From: UBA1433 sp964581565
Lineage (GTDB): Bacteria > Bacillota > Clostridia > Eubacteriales > UBA1433
Direction of reading: 5' to 3'
NCBI GenBank assembly: GCA_964581565.1
Contig: CAZOOZ010000003.1
Span: forward strand, 176,495-240,494
DNA length: 64,000 nucleotides
The notes beneath the pieces were generated by a model that was not told the DNA's origin, searched no databases, and saw only the letters and a list, made by a program, of their open reading frames with translations. The translations under genes and the position numbers were made by a program. Shown one piece after another: positions 27,663 through 35,733 of this stretch (position 1 is the stretch's first letter; every line of letters begins with the position of its first letter).

Positions 27663-28802
27663 TTAATTTTTTTCAGCCAATACTGTATTTCCTATTACCA
27701 TCCTAAGTATTTCGCTTGTTCCTTCCCCTATTTCAAGAAGTTTTGCATCTCTGAGAAATCTTTCAACGTGATACTCCTTACTGTATCCATATCCGCCTAA
27801 AACCTGAATAGCCTGACTGCACGTTTTCATACACATTTCTGATCCAAACACCTTTACCATTGCGGCTTCTTTTGTATGTCTTTTCCCTTCTGCTTTGAGT
27901 TTCGCAGTACTATATGTCATTAGCTCTGTTGCTTCGATACCGATCGCCATATCCGCCAGCTTTTCTTGAATTGCATATAATTTTGCTATAGGTTTGCCAA
28001 ATGCATATCTTTCATTTGCATAATCTCTTGCAATTTTCATCGCATGTTCCGCAAGCCCTGCCGCAATAGCGCCAATGCTTATCCTTGCACCGTCAAGTGC
28101 AATCATTGCAATTTTAAATCCACTGCCGATTTCCCCTAAAAGCTGGCTTTTAGGAATACGTACATTGTCCAATATAAGCTCTGCCGTATTTGAACCACGC
28201 ATGCCCATTTTGTTTTCTTTTTTACCTACCGAAAAGCCGGGCGTGCCTTTTTCAATTATAAAAGCAGAAATTCCTTTTGCTCCTGCATCCGGATCAGTTT
28301 TTGCAAGCACAACACAAACATCGGCAACGCCGGAATTTGTGATCCATGCCTTATTGCCATTTAACACCCACTCGTCGTTCTCCAACTTAGCCGTTGTTTT
28401 TATACCCGCTGCATCCGATCCCGCGCATGGTTCAGTCAGTGCAAATGAAAAGATGCTCTCGGTTGCGGCTTTATACAGATATTTTTCTTTTTGTTCTTCT
28501 GTACCATGATATAAAATCGTATCCGCTGCCAACCAGTGAGCATCTAAAAACAATGCTATACTTGCACTGCCCTTTGCAAGTTCATGAACTGTAATTGCAC
28601 TTGTAATGGCATCTCCCTCGGCTCCACCGTATTTTTCCGGAAAATGAATTCCCATAAGCCCGTTTTCTTTCATTTTTTCATATAATTCATGCGAAAATCC
28701 ATGCTCGTCCAGCTCTTCGTCTAAAGGTGTGACTTCATTTTGCGTAAATTCTCTCACCATGTCTCTGATCATCAATTGCTCTTCTGTGAAATTAAAATTC
28801 AT
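27663..28802 (-). CDS. Acyl-CoA dehydrogenase / enoyl-CoA reductase
   Basis: 379 residues, FAD enzyme of the acyl-CoA dehydrogenase family. FALTEPCAGSDAAGIKT and WITNSG mark the FAD/substrate region. The catalytic base is E360 in GEGTSEILR, the position used by short and medium chain members. QVLGGYGYSKEYHVERFLRDAK is the usual C-terminal signature. Together with EtfAB and a CoA-transferase, and no hydratase or thiolase, the module may reduce a 2-enoyl-CoA as an electron sink; direction and substrate are inference. AGGAGG precedes the ATG. First gene of the operon, with a palindromic operator at 28823-28841. Confidence 0.95.
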   Translation of the reverse strand: MNFNFTEEQLMIRDMVREFTQNEVTPLDEELDEHGFSHELYEKMKENGLMGIHFPEKYGGAEGDAITSAITVHELAKGSASIALFLDAHWLAADTILYHGTEEQKEKYLYKAATESIFSFALTEPCAGSDAAGIKTTAKLENDEWVLNGNKAWITNSGVADVCVVLAKTDPDAGAKGISAFIIEKGTPGFSVGKKENKMGMRGSNTAELILDNVRIPKSQLLGEIGSGFKIAMIALDGARISIGAIAAGLAEHAMKIARDYANERYAFGKPIAKLYAIQEKLADMAIGIEATELMTYSTAKLKAEGKRHTKEAAMVKVFGSEMCMKTCSQAIQVLGGYGYSKEYHVERFLRDAKLLEIGEGTSEILRMVIGNTVLAEKN

Positions 28803-28822
28803 TTTTTTACCTCCTTTATATC

Positions 28823-28841
28823 AATGTTTATTGTAAACATT
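28823..28841. promoter_or_regulatory. Candidate operator before the acyl-CoA dehydrogenase operon
   Basis: AATGTTTA, TTG, TAAACATT: a perfect 8+3+8 inverted repeat, 21 bases before the start codon and 12 bases downstream of a minus-strand TATAAT (28859-28854). The position, just after the expected transcription start, suits a TetR- or GntR-type repressor. No regulator gene adjoins the operon. Confidence 0.65.
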
Positions 28842-28859
28842 AACATTAATATCATTATA

Positions 28860-29212
28860 TAATAGATGCTTTAAAATTAATTAAAAAATTTGTAATATGA
28901 AAAAATCATAAAAAAACGTATTTTTATAATACTTTTATAAAAAATAATATAAAAAAGCACTTCTATTATTTGTATAAATTTTTGAGATATTTAAAGAAAT
29001 ATAATAAAAAAACAAGCAAGCAAGGCGATGAAAAAAATCGGTATAGAATAAATACCTGTTTTAATGATCTTTTTTTGCTATCCAAATTTTTATAAATTCG
29101 TAAGCTTCTCTTCTTTTACCATCTTCTTGACATGTAATAAATATAATGGTATTTGAAAGATATCATATACGAACCTATACTGCATTGTCTTTTATATCAT
29201 TAACCTGTAAGA
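28860..29212. other. AT-rich intergenic stretch
   Basis: About 350 bases without a supported gene. It contains the upstream side of the acyl-CoA dehydrogenase promoter and, near 29040-29056, a weak GGTAT/ATACC hairpin followed by TGTTTT that could be a poor terminator. Nothing else is recognised. Confidence 0.5.
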
Positions 29213-29899
29213 TTATTTCAAATACGGTTTTCTGTATAAGTCCTTTTTCTTCAGCCCGTTTTTTCGCGCCAACGAGATCCAGCCTCTCCCACCCATGAAG
29301 TAATATAGCTTTTTAGGAAATTTAACAGAAATGGATATATTATCCACCGATTGGTATGTGCTTTTTTGTATATCCTCTTTCACAAGATCAAAAGCAGCGC
29401 ATAATTCTGTGTTTATTCTTTTCATAAACGGCGCTTCTTTCGCTTCTAAAATCATTGGCCCTCCTCCTATAAGTACAGCAAAACGGAAAGAAGCATGTAT
29501 TTTTGCACAAAAAGTTTGAACGACTCCCACTGCCTGACTGTTGATTTCGGGTTCCGGAAAACCGCAGTTTACAACAGCATATACTTTTGTGTTTTGTACC
29601 TTTTCCTCATGTTGGATATAATATTGATAATAATCTTGCAAATATTGCATTAAAATTCCGGGCAGGCAAAATATGTAGAGAGGAAATATAAAAATGATCG
29701 CATCCGCGTCAGCTATTGTGGCATAATCTGTTTGTGTGCTTCCTGCCAATATATTTTTCCTAACATTCAATCTGCTGACAACAATATTTTTTTCTTTTAC
29801 TCGATTTTCGCCGAAATCGGCTAAGTACTGCGAAACAGAATTATCTGCTGTTTTAGGGCTTGCATTAATGAAAACAATATTTTTTATCATTGCTGTCAT
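29213..29899 (-). CDS. Flavodoxin-fold NAD(P)H-dependent oxidoreductase-like protein
   Basis: 228 residues. FINASPKTADNSVSQYL near the start is the FMN-phosphate loop of NADPH-dependent FMN reductases and related flavodoxin-like proteins; DAIIFIFPLYIFCLPGILMQYLQDY is the second flavin-facing strand and loop (usual form P-Y-x-x-x-P-x-x-L). The C-terminal 45 residues (FPKKLYYFMGGRGWISLARKNG) are an extension with basic character. Its start overlaps the stop of the next upstream flavoprotein gene by 4 bases. Substrate unknown. Confidence 0.78.
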   Translation of the reverse strand: MTAMIKNIVFINASPKTADNSVSQYLADFGENRVKEKNIVVSRLNVRKNILAGSTQTDYATIADADAIIFIFPLYIFCLPGILMQYLQDYYQYYIQHEEKVQNTKVYAVVNCGFPEPEINSQAVGVVQTFCAKIHASFRFAVLIGGGPMILEAKEAPFMKRINTELCAAFDLVKEDIQKSTYQSVDNISISVKFPKKLYYFMGGRGWISLARKNGLKKKDLYRKPYLK

Positions 29900-30459
29900 A
29901 ATACTCCATACTCCCTTCTTAAATCAATGTTATCTAAACTTTTCATAATTTGCGAATCATAATCTCTGAAAATCAATACTTCCACATTAGGCCGGTGTTT
30001 TTTTATAATATCTGTAAAAAGCTGTGCATCGCTATCAGATAAATCGTCCCCATAACCAATCATAATCTGCTTTGGATAAGCATCATATCGTGGTGGATGC
30101 ATAGTTGAGCCATCGGGACGCTTTTCAAAAAAAGGCAACATATTGGGCAGCCATCGGTCGATTGCATTTTTAATATTTGCCGAAAATTGTCCAAAAACAA
30201 TTGGGCAAAGATAAATAACAACATCACTGTTCACAAATATTTTGTTGATTTTTGACATTGCATCATTGATGACACATTCTCCTGGCTTTTTAACCCAACA
30301 TCCGAAACATCCTGTGCAAAAAGCAATGTCTCCTCTGCCAAGTTGTATCTGTTCTATCTTAAAATTTCTTTCATCAAAGTATTCATAGACGAGCTGACTA
30401 AGATGAAAATATATTTTTGTTTCATATTCCTTATCGGATAGAATAAGAACCTTCATCAT
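29896..30459 (-). CDS. Flavodoxin-family protein with Cys-rich iron-sulfur flavoprotein-like motif
   Basis: 187 residues. LILSDKEYET at the N-terminus, then AFCTGCFGCWVKKPGECVINDAM: a Cys cluster (C-x2-C-x2-C plus a later C) before a D-D/M helix, as in NAD(P)H-dependent oxidoreductases of the iron-sulfur-flavoprotein-like group. DVVIYLCPIVFGQFSANIKNAIDR is the second flavin loop. It is translationally coupled to the second flavodoxin-fold gene, so the pair may work together. Whether an Fe-S cluster is bound cannot be seen. Confidence 0.8.
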   Translation of the reverse strand: MMKVLILSDKEYETKIYFHLSQLVYEYFDERNFKIEQIQLGRGDIAFCTGCFGCWVKKPGECVINDAMSKINKIFVNSDVVIYLCPIVFGQFSANIKNAIDRWLPNMLPFFEKRPDGSTMHPPRYDAYPKQIMIGYGDDLSDSDAQLFTDIIKKHRPNVEVLIFRDYDSQIMKSLDNIDLRREYGVL

Positions 30460-30607
30460 AAACTCCTTAGTATTTTAACCAAATTATAAATTATATCTTT
30501 TACTAATATATGATACACTATTTGCATAAAATCTTTGTTAAATTAAAAATATCAGGGTAAATTTTGTAATACATGTCATTTTCCGTATAAATCTTACATG
30601 TTTTAAT

Positions 30608-31510
30608 TTATATACGCTGCCATAAAAGCTGATTATCATTAAAGTGCACTGTTATCTTATCTATGTCCTTCAGCCATGAAAGATAAGAGCGGATTGTGCT
30701 TCCTACTAACACATACTGTTCAAAATTCATTTTTAGATGATATTCCTTAAAAACCTTCTGTAAAATAACTTCAAAGTTTAACGGCTGACTACAAAATAAA
30801 ATCAGCTTCTCTGCAATTTCATATATCTTATCTCTATTCAGGTATATTAGATCTTTAATATCCTTTGTCGCTTGCGCATGTGATGGCACAAAGAACTTTG
30901 CCTCCATTCCCTCAACCATATCCAATGTTTTTAAATAGGCAGCGACATCATACATAAATGAAATTTGATACTTTTCTAAGGTGTTTTTACTGCTGATACA
31001 ATCCGCAAGAAACACAGTATTATCGGGTGTGCGAATGCCTATCATATCGAAAAAATGCCCGGGCAGTGGAATGATTTCTAATTCTTTAGGAAAACTATCA
31101 TCCGTAATATCTGTGACATCACTTTTATCCGCAAGCAGAAATTTATGCCGTAGATCTTTACAAGGATATCCGCCATAAAGAAAAGATGCTTCTAAAATCG
31201 GGAAACTCGTAAAAGCGGCTTCAATACCATTTGCAAATATTTTACACTTCATTTGTTGCTGTAAATAGCGGTTGCCACCAATATGATCCGCATGGCAGTG
31301 TGTATTGATGATCGCTTTGAGTATCCAGCCATTTTCATCTAGTATTTTTCTCGCTTTTCGTGCCGTGTCTTTATCGCCTCCGCTGTCGATCATGTATACA
31401 TTTCTATCGTCGGCCTTATATATACCTATTTTAACGGGGCTATTGATATAATAACTTTTTTCTCCGATTTTAACTAATTCCATCATGCTGTGAATCTCGC
31501 TTTCGTCCAT
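30608..31510 (-). CDS. MBL-fold metallohydrolase
   Basis: 300 residues. The metal motif is H71-x-H73-x-D75-H76 in INTHCHADHIGG, with later ligands in LPGHFFDMIG and SHAQ. The N-terminal sheet (SPVKIGIYKADDRNVYMIDSG) and a C-terminal helical extension of about 80 residues match the glyoxalase II-like/hydroxyacylglutathione hydrolase-related group of Clostridia. Substrate unknown. The start is uncertain: ATG 31510 has no clear ribosome binding site, and ATG 31486 is an alternative with a weak one. Confidence 0.85.
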   Translation of the reverse strand: MDESEIHSMMELVKIGEKSYYINSPVKIGIYKADDRNVYMIDSGGDKDTARKARKILDENGWILKAIINTHCHADHIGGNRYLQQQMKCKIFANGIEAAFTSFPILEASFLYGGYPCKDLRHKFLLADKSDVTDITDDSFPKELEIIPLPGHFFDMIGIRTPDNTVFLADCISSKNTLEKYQISFMYDVAAYLKTLDMVEGMEAKFFVPSHAQATKDIKDLIYLNRDKIYEIAEKLILFCSQPLNFEVILQKVFKEYHLKMNFEQYVLVGSTIRSYLSWLKDIDKITVHFNDNQLLWQRI

Positions 31511-31741
31511 TACTTTAATTAATTCATTATATCAAAAATTAGCCGTAAATAAATTTAAATTGTTTTACTTTACTGTAAGAGGCAAACATTTATTTCATCA
31601 AATATCTATAGTCACCCTTTAGTCGTAAGATGCGTTGATATAACTTTAATTGCAAAAAAAAACGCATATATATGCTTTCTAAAATTATAATAAATTATAT
31701 GAATATGTCCGAAAACGGCTAGTAACGACCTTCATGAATGA
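31511..31741. other. Intergenic region between two divergent genes
   Basis: About 230 AT-rich bases with the promoters of the metallohydrolase and of ogt. A TATAAT at 31742-31747 lies at its right end without a recognisable -35 box, consistent with an activator-dependent ogt promoter. Nothing else is seen. Confidence 0.45.
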
Positions 31742-31782
31742 TATAATGGATCATGTGCAATAACTTTTTAAATGGAGATAAT

Positions 31783-32340
31783 ATGATGTATTATACTTAC
31801 ATAATCAATTCGCCTGTCGGGCGCTTAACCGCCGCAAGTGATGGCTGCAGCCTTACCGGGCTGTGGATGGAAGGGCAAAAGTATTTTTGTCACGGCTTAA
31901 AATGCAGTACTGAAAAAGCCGACCTTCCAGTCTTTAACAGTGTACAAAACTGGATTGAAGCGTATTTTGCCGGCAAGCAACCCCAAGTTGATTTTCCCCT
32001 TGCTCCTTTTGGCAGTAATTTCAGAAAAGCCGTTTGGAAAATTCTTTGCGAGATACCCTATGGGCATCTCACAACTTACAGTGCCATTGCAAAACAATTT
32101 TGTGCACAAAGCGGCAGAACTGCCATGTCTGCACAAGCAATCGGCGGCGCAGTCGCTCATAATCCTATCTCTATTATTATTCCTTGTCACCGTGTCGTTG
32201 GTTCAGATGGAAATTTGACAGGGTATGCAGGAGGCATTGATACAAAAATCGCATTGTTAGAATTGGAAAATGTGCAAAAAGACAAATACTACATTCCTTC
32301 AAAAGGCACTGCATTGCGAAGGACAGAAATGACGCCATGA
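31783..32340 (+). CDS. ogt: Methylated-DNA--protein-cysteine methyltransferase
   Basis: 185 residues. Transfers the methyl from O6-methylguanine to its own cysteine. Acceptor C135 in IIIPCHRVVG; DNA-binding helix region TAMSAQAIGGAVAHNP; short N-terminal domain YTYIINSPVGRLT. ATG 31783 is chosen over 31753 because GGAG precedes it and the TATAAT at 31742 leaves no room for an earlier start. Its stop overlaps the next start by 4 bases (ATGA), so it is translationally coupled with the Ada-AlkA fusion. Confidence 0.95.
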   Translation: MMYYTYIINSPVGRLTAASDGCSLTGLWMEGQKYFCHGLKCSTEKADLPVFNSVQNWIEAYFAGKQPQVDFPLAPFGSNFRKAVWKILCEIPYGHLTTYSAIAKQFCAQSGRTAMSAQAIGGAVAHNPISIIIPCHRVVGSDGNLTGYAGGIDTKIALLELENVQKDKYYIPSKGTALRRTEMTP

Positions 32341-33803
32341 GAGTATTGGAGGACAGAGAAGCCTGTTATGCCATTTTTAGCGCTCATGATACTCGGTTTG
32401 ACGGACGAATTTTTGTTGGTGTAGCCTCCACAGGCATTTATTGCCGGCCTATTTGCAGGGTAAAAATGCCCAAAATAGAAAACTGCTCTTTTTATAGCAG
32501 TGCAGCCGCAGCGGAAGCGGCTGGATTCCGACCATGCTTAAAATGCCGCCCCGAACTTGCTCCCGGCTCCTCTCCGGCAGATGCTTCGAGGCGGCTGGCT
32601 CGGAAAGCGGCGTTTATGATAGAAGAAGATGCTCTCTCTGATAGCAGCATATCAAAGCTGGCGGATTCTCTGAACATTACACCTCGTCATTTACGCAGGG
32701 TTTTTTCAGCAGAATTTGGAGTCTCCCCTGTGCAATATCTTCAAACACGCAGGTTGTTGCTTGCAAAAAATCTTTTAACGGATACAAAACTTCCCATTAC
32801 AGACGTAGCCTTTACGGCAGGATTCGGAAGCCTTCGCAGATTCAATGATCTATTTAAAGACAGCTACAAGCTCACGCCGACAGCATTGCGAAAAAACAAA
32901 GAAACAGCAGATCCAAGTACAAATCAAAGTATTACCCTTCGGCTTGGATACCGGCCGCCATATAACTGGGAACAACTTTTATCTTTTTTAGATTTAAGGG
33001 CAATAGCGGGTGTTGAATCCGTTGAAAACAACACTTACCGCAGAACAGTATCTATACGACACGCTGCAAGCACTATATGCGGATGGTTTTCGGTAGAAAA
33101 CGACAGCCGAAAAAATATGCTCCTTTTAACGATCAGCCCTTCCTTGATTCCTGTCATTTCAAAGCTTTTGACTCGCATCAGGGTTTTATTTGACTTGGAT
33201 TGTGAACCATTCGAAATTTACGACAGGCTTTCGGTCATGAATGAGCATATTGCGGGGGTGTGTGTTCCCGGCACCCGTCTGATTGGATGCTTTGACCCTT
33301 TTGAAATGTCTGTTCGTGCAGTATTAGGACAACAAATCACACTCAAAGCCGCCCGAACATTGGCGATACGCATGACCTCTGCTTTTGGCGAAAAGATAAC
33401 AACTCCATATGAAGATTTAACACATATTTTCCCGGACTCAAAAACAATTTGCAATCTCAATTCTCCGATTGAAGATCAGCTTGGGCCCATCGGCATTACA
33501 ACAACAAGGGCGCGTTCTATTTTGGCATTGGCACAGGCAATTGAAAACGGCGTACTCACCTTATCCCAGTATGCTAATGTGCAAAAAGAAATAACCCACC
33601 TGCTTACACTGCCCGGAATAGGCCCATGGACAGCCGGCTACATTGCCATGCGCACACTGAGCTGGCCGGATATTTTTTTACACACGGATTACGGCGTAAA
33701 AAAGGCTCTTCATGGTATGAGTCAAGAAAAAATACTCAGTATATCAGAGTCTTGGCGCCCTTGGCGTTCCTATGCAACGATGAATTTATGGTATTCTTTA
33801 TAG
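32337..33803 (+). CDS. Ada-type regulator fused to AlkA DNA glycosylase
   Basis: 488 residues. Residues 1-80: Ada N-terminal zinc domain with C36, C40, C67 and C70 (GIYCRPIC, RPCLKCRPE); C36 would take methyl from phosphotriesters and switch the protein on. Residues 100-187: AraC-type helix-turn-helix pair (ISKLADSLNITPRHLRRVF, then ITDVAFTAGFGSLRRFN). Residues about 197-310: AlkA N-terminal domain. Residues about 325-488: HhH-GPD glycosylase, LPGIGPWTAGYIAMR with catalytic D451 (HTDYGVKK). It combines sensing, activation and 3-methyladenine excision in one chain and is coupled to ogt. Confidence 0.95.
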   Translation: MRVLEDREACYAIFSAHDTRFDGRIFVGVASTGIYCRPICRVKMPKIENCSFYSSAAAAEAAGFRPCLKCRPELAPGSSPADASRRLARKAAFMIEEDALSDSSISKLADSLNITPRHLRRVFSAEFGVSPVQYLQTRRLLLAKNLLTDTKLPITDVAFTAGFGSLRRFNDLFKDSYKLTPTALRKNKETADPSTNQSITLRLGYRPPYNWEQLLSFLDLRAIAGVESVENNTYRRTVSIRHAASTICGWFSVENDSRKNMLLLTISPSLIPVISKLLTRIRVLFDLDCEPFEIYDRLSVMNEHIAGVCVPGTRLIGCFDPFEMSVRAVLGQQITLKAARTLAIRMTSAFGEKITTPYEDLTHIFPDSKTICNLNSPIEDQLGPIGITTTRARSILALAQAIENGVLTLSQYANVQKEITHLLTLPGIGPWTAGYIAMRTLSWPDIFLHTDYGVKKALHGMSQEKILSISESWRPWRSYATMNLWYSL

Positions 33804-33838
33804 TATAAAAGGCATTTTAAATTACAAAATATAAAAAA

Positions 33839-33866
33839 CCATATACAGGCTTAATCCTGTATATGG
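33839..33866 (-). terminator. Terminator after tRNA-Arg
   Basis: CCATATACAGG (33839-33849), six bases, CCTGTATATGG (33856-33866): a perfect 11-bp stem. On the minus strand it is followed by TTTTTT. The plus side has no T run. Confidence 0.85.
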
Positions 33867-33881
33867 TAATGATGACTGTAT

Positions 33882-33958
<77 letters not shown>

Positions 33959-33972
33959 ACTTTTTCCGCAGG

Positions 33973-34941
33973 TTATTGTAACATATATTCGTCAAATGTT
34001 AAACCACTTTCGTAGATTTTTTTTGCTAGGGTAACCCCTACGTAGCGCAAATGCCATGGTTCGTACATATAACCTGTGATGTCTTCCTTACCTTCCGGAT
34101 ATCTTATAATCAAACCGTACTTATAAGCATTTTCAGCTACCCACTTACCTTCTGACGTATCTCCAAAATCTTGCCCTAAATAGCTTAAGCTTGAACATGA
34201 GATATCCATGGCTAAGCCCGTTTGATGCTCGCTTTTGCCCGGCTGCGCACTGATTCTTTGCGCATAGCTGAGTCCTTTTGATGAAACGTACGAATTATAG
34301 ATTCTGTTTTGCATATCATAAGGTCTGTAGCCCGAGATACCGTAGAGCGTGTAGCCCGCCTTTTTTGCCGCCGCAAATAGCTCTTCGATTGCTTTAGCCG
34401 CATCACTGCGCATTTGCTTTACCGTATCGTTTGACTGTTTGAATTCTATGTTTACTTTAACTAAATCCTGTGGTACGTAGTCTTTGGGAAGTGAACGGCT
34501 TTTTGTGACCAATACATCGGTTCGAGTCGGATCTAAAATAACGCCGTTATCATCGATGCTGTCTTGTAGAGAGTATTTCACAGTATACGTGTAAGATTCG
34601 CTGACTTGTGCATCATCGGATGAATAGGATACATCTACTTCAACTTCCTGCCCTGTGAGCGCATCTTCGTCAACACGTATACAGCCTTCATTAACAAACA
34701 CGGTCGCAGCAGATTCTATGTCAATTTGCGGAACATATTCCTCTTCTTTTTCTTTGCCCAATTTATTTTTATATAGGCAATTTATCGTATAGCTGACGCT
34801 CTCTCCCGGCGCTATGATATTCTCTTGCATATCGCTTACTATATTGATTTCGGATACTTCATATTTGTTTAGAAAATAATATACAACAGTGCAGGCCATT
34901 AAGAATAATAGTATCAGCCCTGCAATAATAGCTTTTTTCAT
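33973..34941 (-). CDS. D-alanyl-D-alanine carboxypeptidase (VanY, peptidase M15B)
   Basis: 322 residues. N-terminal membrane anchor (5-24), an extracellular beta domain (about 30-125), then the M15 peptidase: SGYRPYDMQNRIYN, H239 and D246 in SEHQTGLAMD, and EPWHLRY with H297. These supply the zinc ligands and catalytic glutamate. It trims D-Ala from peptidoglycan stem peptides outside the membrane. No vancomycin resistance genes are near, so housekeeping wall turnover is likelier. Start 12 bases after the plsY stop. Confidence 0.93.
   Translation of the reverse strand: MKKAIIAGLILLFLMACTVVYYFLNKYEVSEINIVSDMQENIIAPGESVSYTINCLYKNKLGKEKEEEYVPQIDIESAATVFVNEGCIRVDEDALTGQEVEVDVSYSSDDAQVSESYTYTVKYSLQDSIDDNGVILDPTRTDVLVTKSRSLPKDYVPQDLVKVNIEFKQSNDTVKQMRSDAAKAIEELFAAAKKAGYTLYGISGYRPYDMQNRIYNSYVSSKGLSYAQRISAQPGKSEHQTGLAMDISCSSLSYLGQDFGDTSEGKWVAENAYKYGLIIRYPEGKEDITGYMYEPWHLRYVGVTLAKKIYESGLTFDEYMLQ
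33975..34003 (-). promoter_or_regulatory. Possible tRNA-Arg promoter inside the vanY-like gene
   Basis: Minus strand: TTTAAC (34003-33998), 17 bases, TACAAT (33980-33975), ending at the vanY-like stop codon and 16 bases before the tRNA. Fit is moderate. Confidence 0.4.
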
Positions 34942-34953
34942 AATTCTCCCAGC

Positions 34954-35574
34954 TTATTTTTTTGTCCGAAAATTACCTCGAAGTCTCGGCTCTGTATTTT
35001 TGATAATTCTTCTTATATTATCTTTATGTTTATAAATAACGATTATGCTCGTAAGCATTAATACAAAAAATCCGGCCATAAACTGTGTGCCGTTGATGAT
35101 TAAACTATAAAAAGGATAAATCAGTACAACCAAGACCGTAGAAATTACAAATCGATCTGTAATAAATCCTAAAATAACAGCTGAAATTCCAAAAACAACG
35201 CCCGCGATCGGTGTTATGGCAACAATCATTCCGATATAGGTGGCAAACCCTTTGCCGCCCTTAAATTTTATCACAAACGGAAAGATGTGCCCAAGTACAG
35301 CGCCGCATCCCGCCACTGCCGGTGCATAGGTTAAATCCTGAAAAGACACACGTGCAATCACAACAGGCGCCACACCTTTTAAAATATCTACAATATAGGC
35401 AACCAATGCATATTTATACCCTACCGTCACAGCAACATTACTCGCTCCGGCATTGTTTGTGCCATGTTGCCTTATGTCAATGCCTGCTTTTATTTTCCCC
35501 AGGATGTACGAAATAACAATATTCCCGAATAAATATCCTGCTATAAAAATCAGTACATATTTCAGCGCAATCAC
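34954..35574 (-). CDS. plsY: Acyl-phosphate:glycerol-3-phosphate acyltransferase
   Basis: 206 residues, integral membrane enzyme for the first step of phospholipid synthesis. The three PlsY motifs are visible: ISYILGK near the first loop, the GTNNAGASNV box, and GHIFPFVIKFKGGKGFAT. About five to seven hydrophobic segments. A partner plsX is not in the window. First gene of a unit with the VanY-like gene. Confidence 0.96.
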   Translation of the reverse strand: MIALKYVLIFIAGYLFGNIVISYILGKIKAGIDIRQHGTNNAGASNVAVTVGYKYALVAYIVDILKGVAPVVIARVSFQDLTYAPAVAGCGAVLGHIFPFVIKFKGGKGFATYIGMIVAITPIAGVVFGISAVILGFITDRFVISTVLVVLIYPFYSLIINGTQFMAGFFVLMLTSIIVIYKHKDNIRRIIKNTEPRLRGNFRTKK

Positions 35575-35670
35575 TTAAGTACCTCTTTAGTTTAATATTC
35601 ATTTTATTTTATCATAACTACGAGCTAATCTCAATAAAATCAAAAACAAATCAACGTATAATTCAATTAA

Positions 35671-35707
35671 AAAACTAAGGATATTATGCTGTAAAATCCT
35701 TAGTTTT
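35671..35707 (-). terminator. Terminator after the MFS gene 35734-36993
   Basis: AAAACTAAGGAT (35671-35682) pairs with ATCCTTAGTTTT (35696-35707), 12 bp, with a T run on the minus-strand 3' side. Confidence 0.85.
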
Positions 35708-35733
35708 ATAAAATACATTTTTATTTTGTTTTA

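Noticed and set aside
29036..29062. Hairpin GGTAT...ATACC in the gap after the flavodoxin-fold genes as a terminator
   Set aside because: Stem of 5 weak pairs and an interrupted T run.
33973..34941. Vancomycin resistance determinant
   Set aside because: A lone VanY-like carboxypeptidase without vanH, vanA/B, vanX or vanRS is normally a wall-turnover enzyme.
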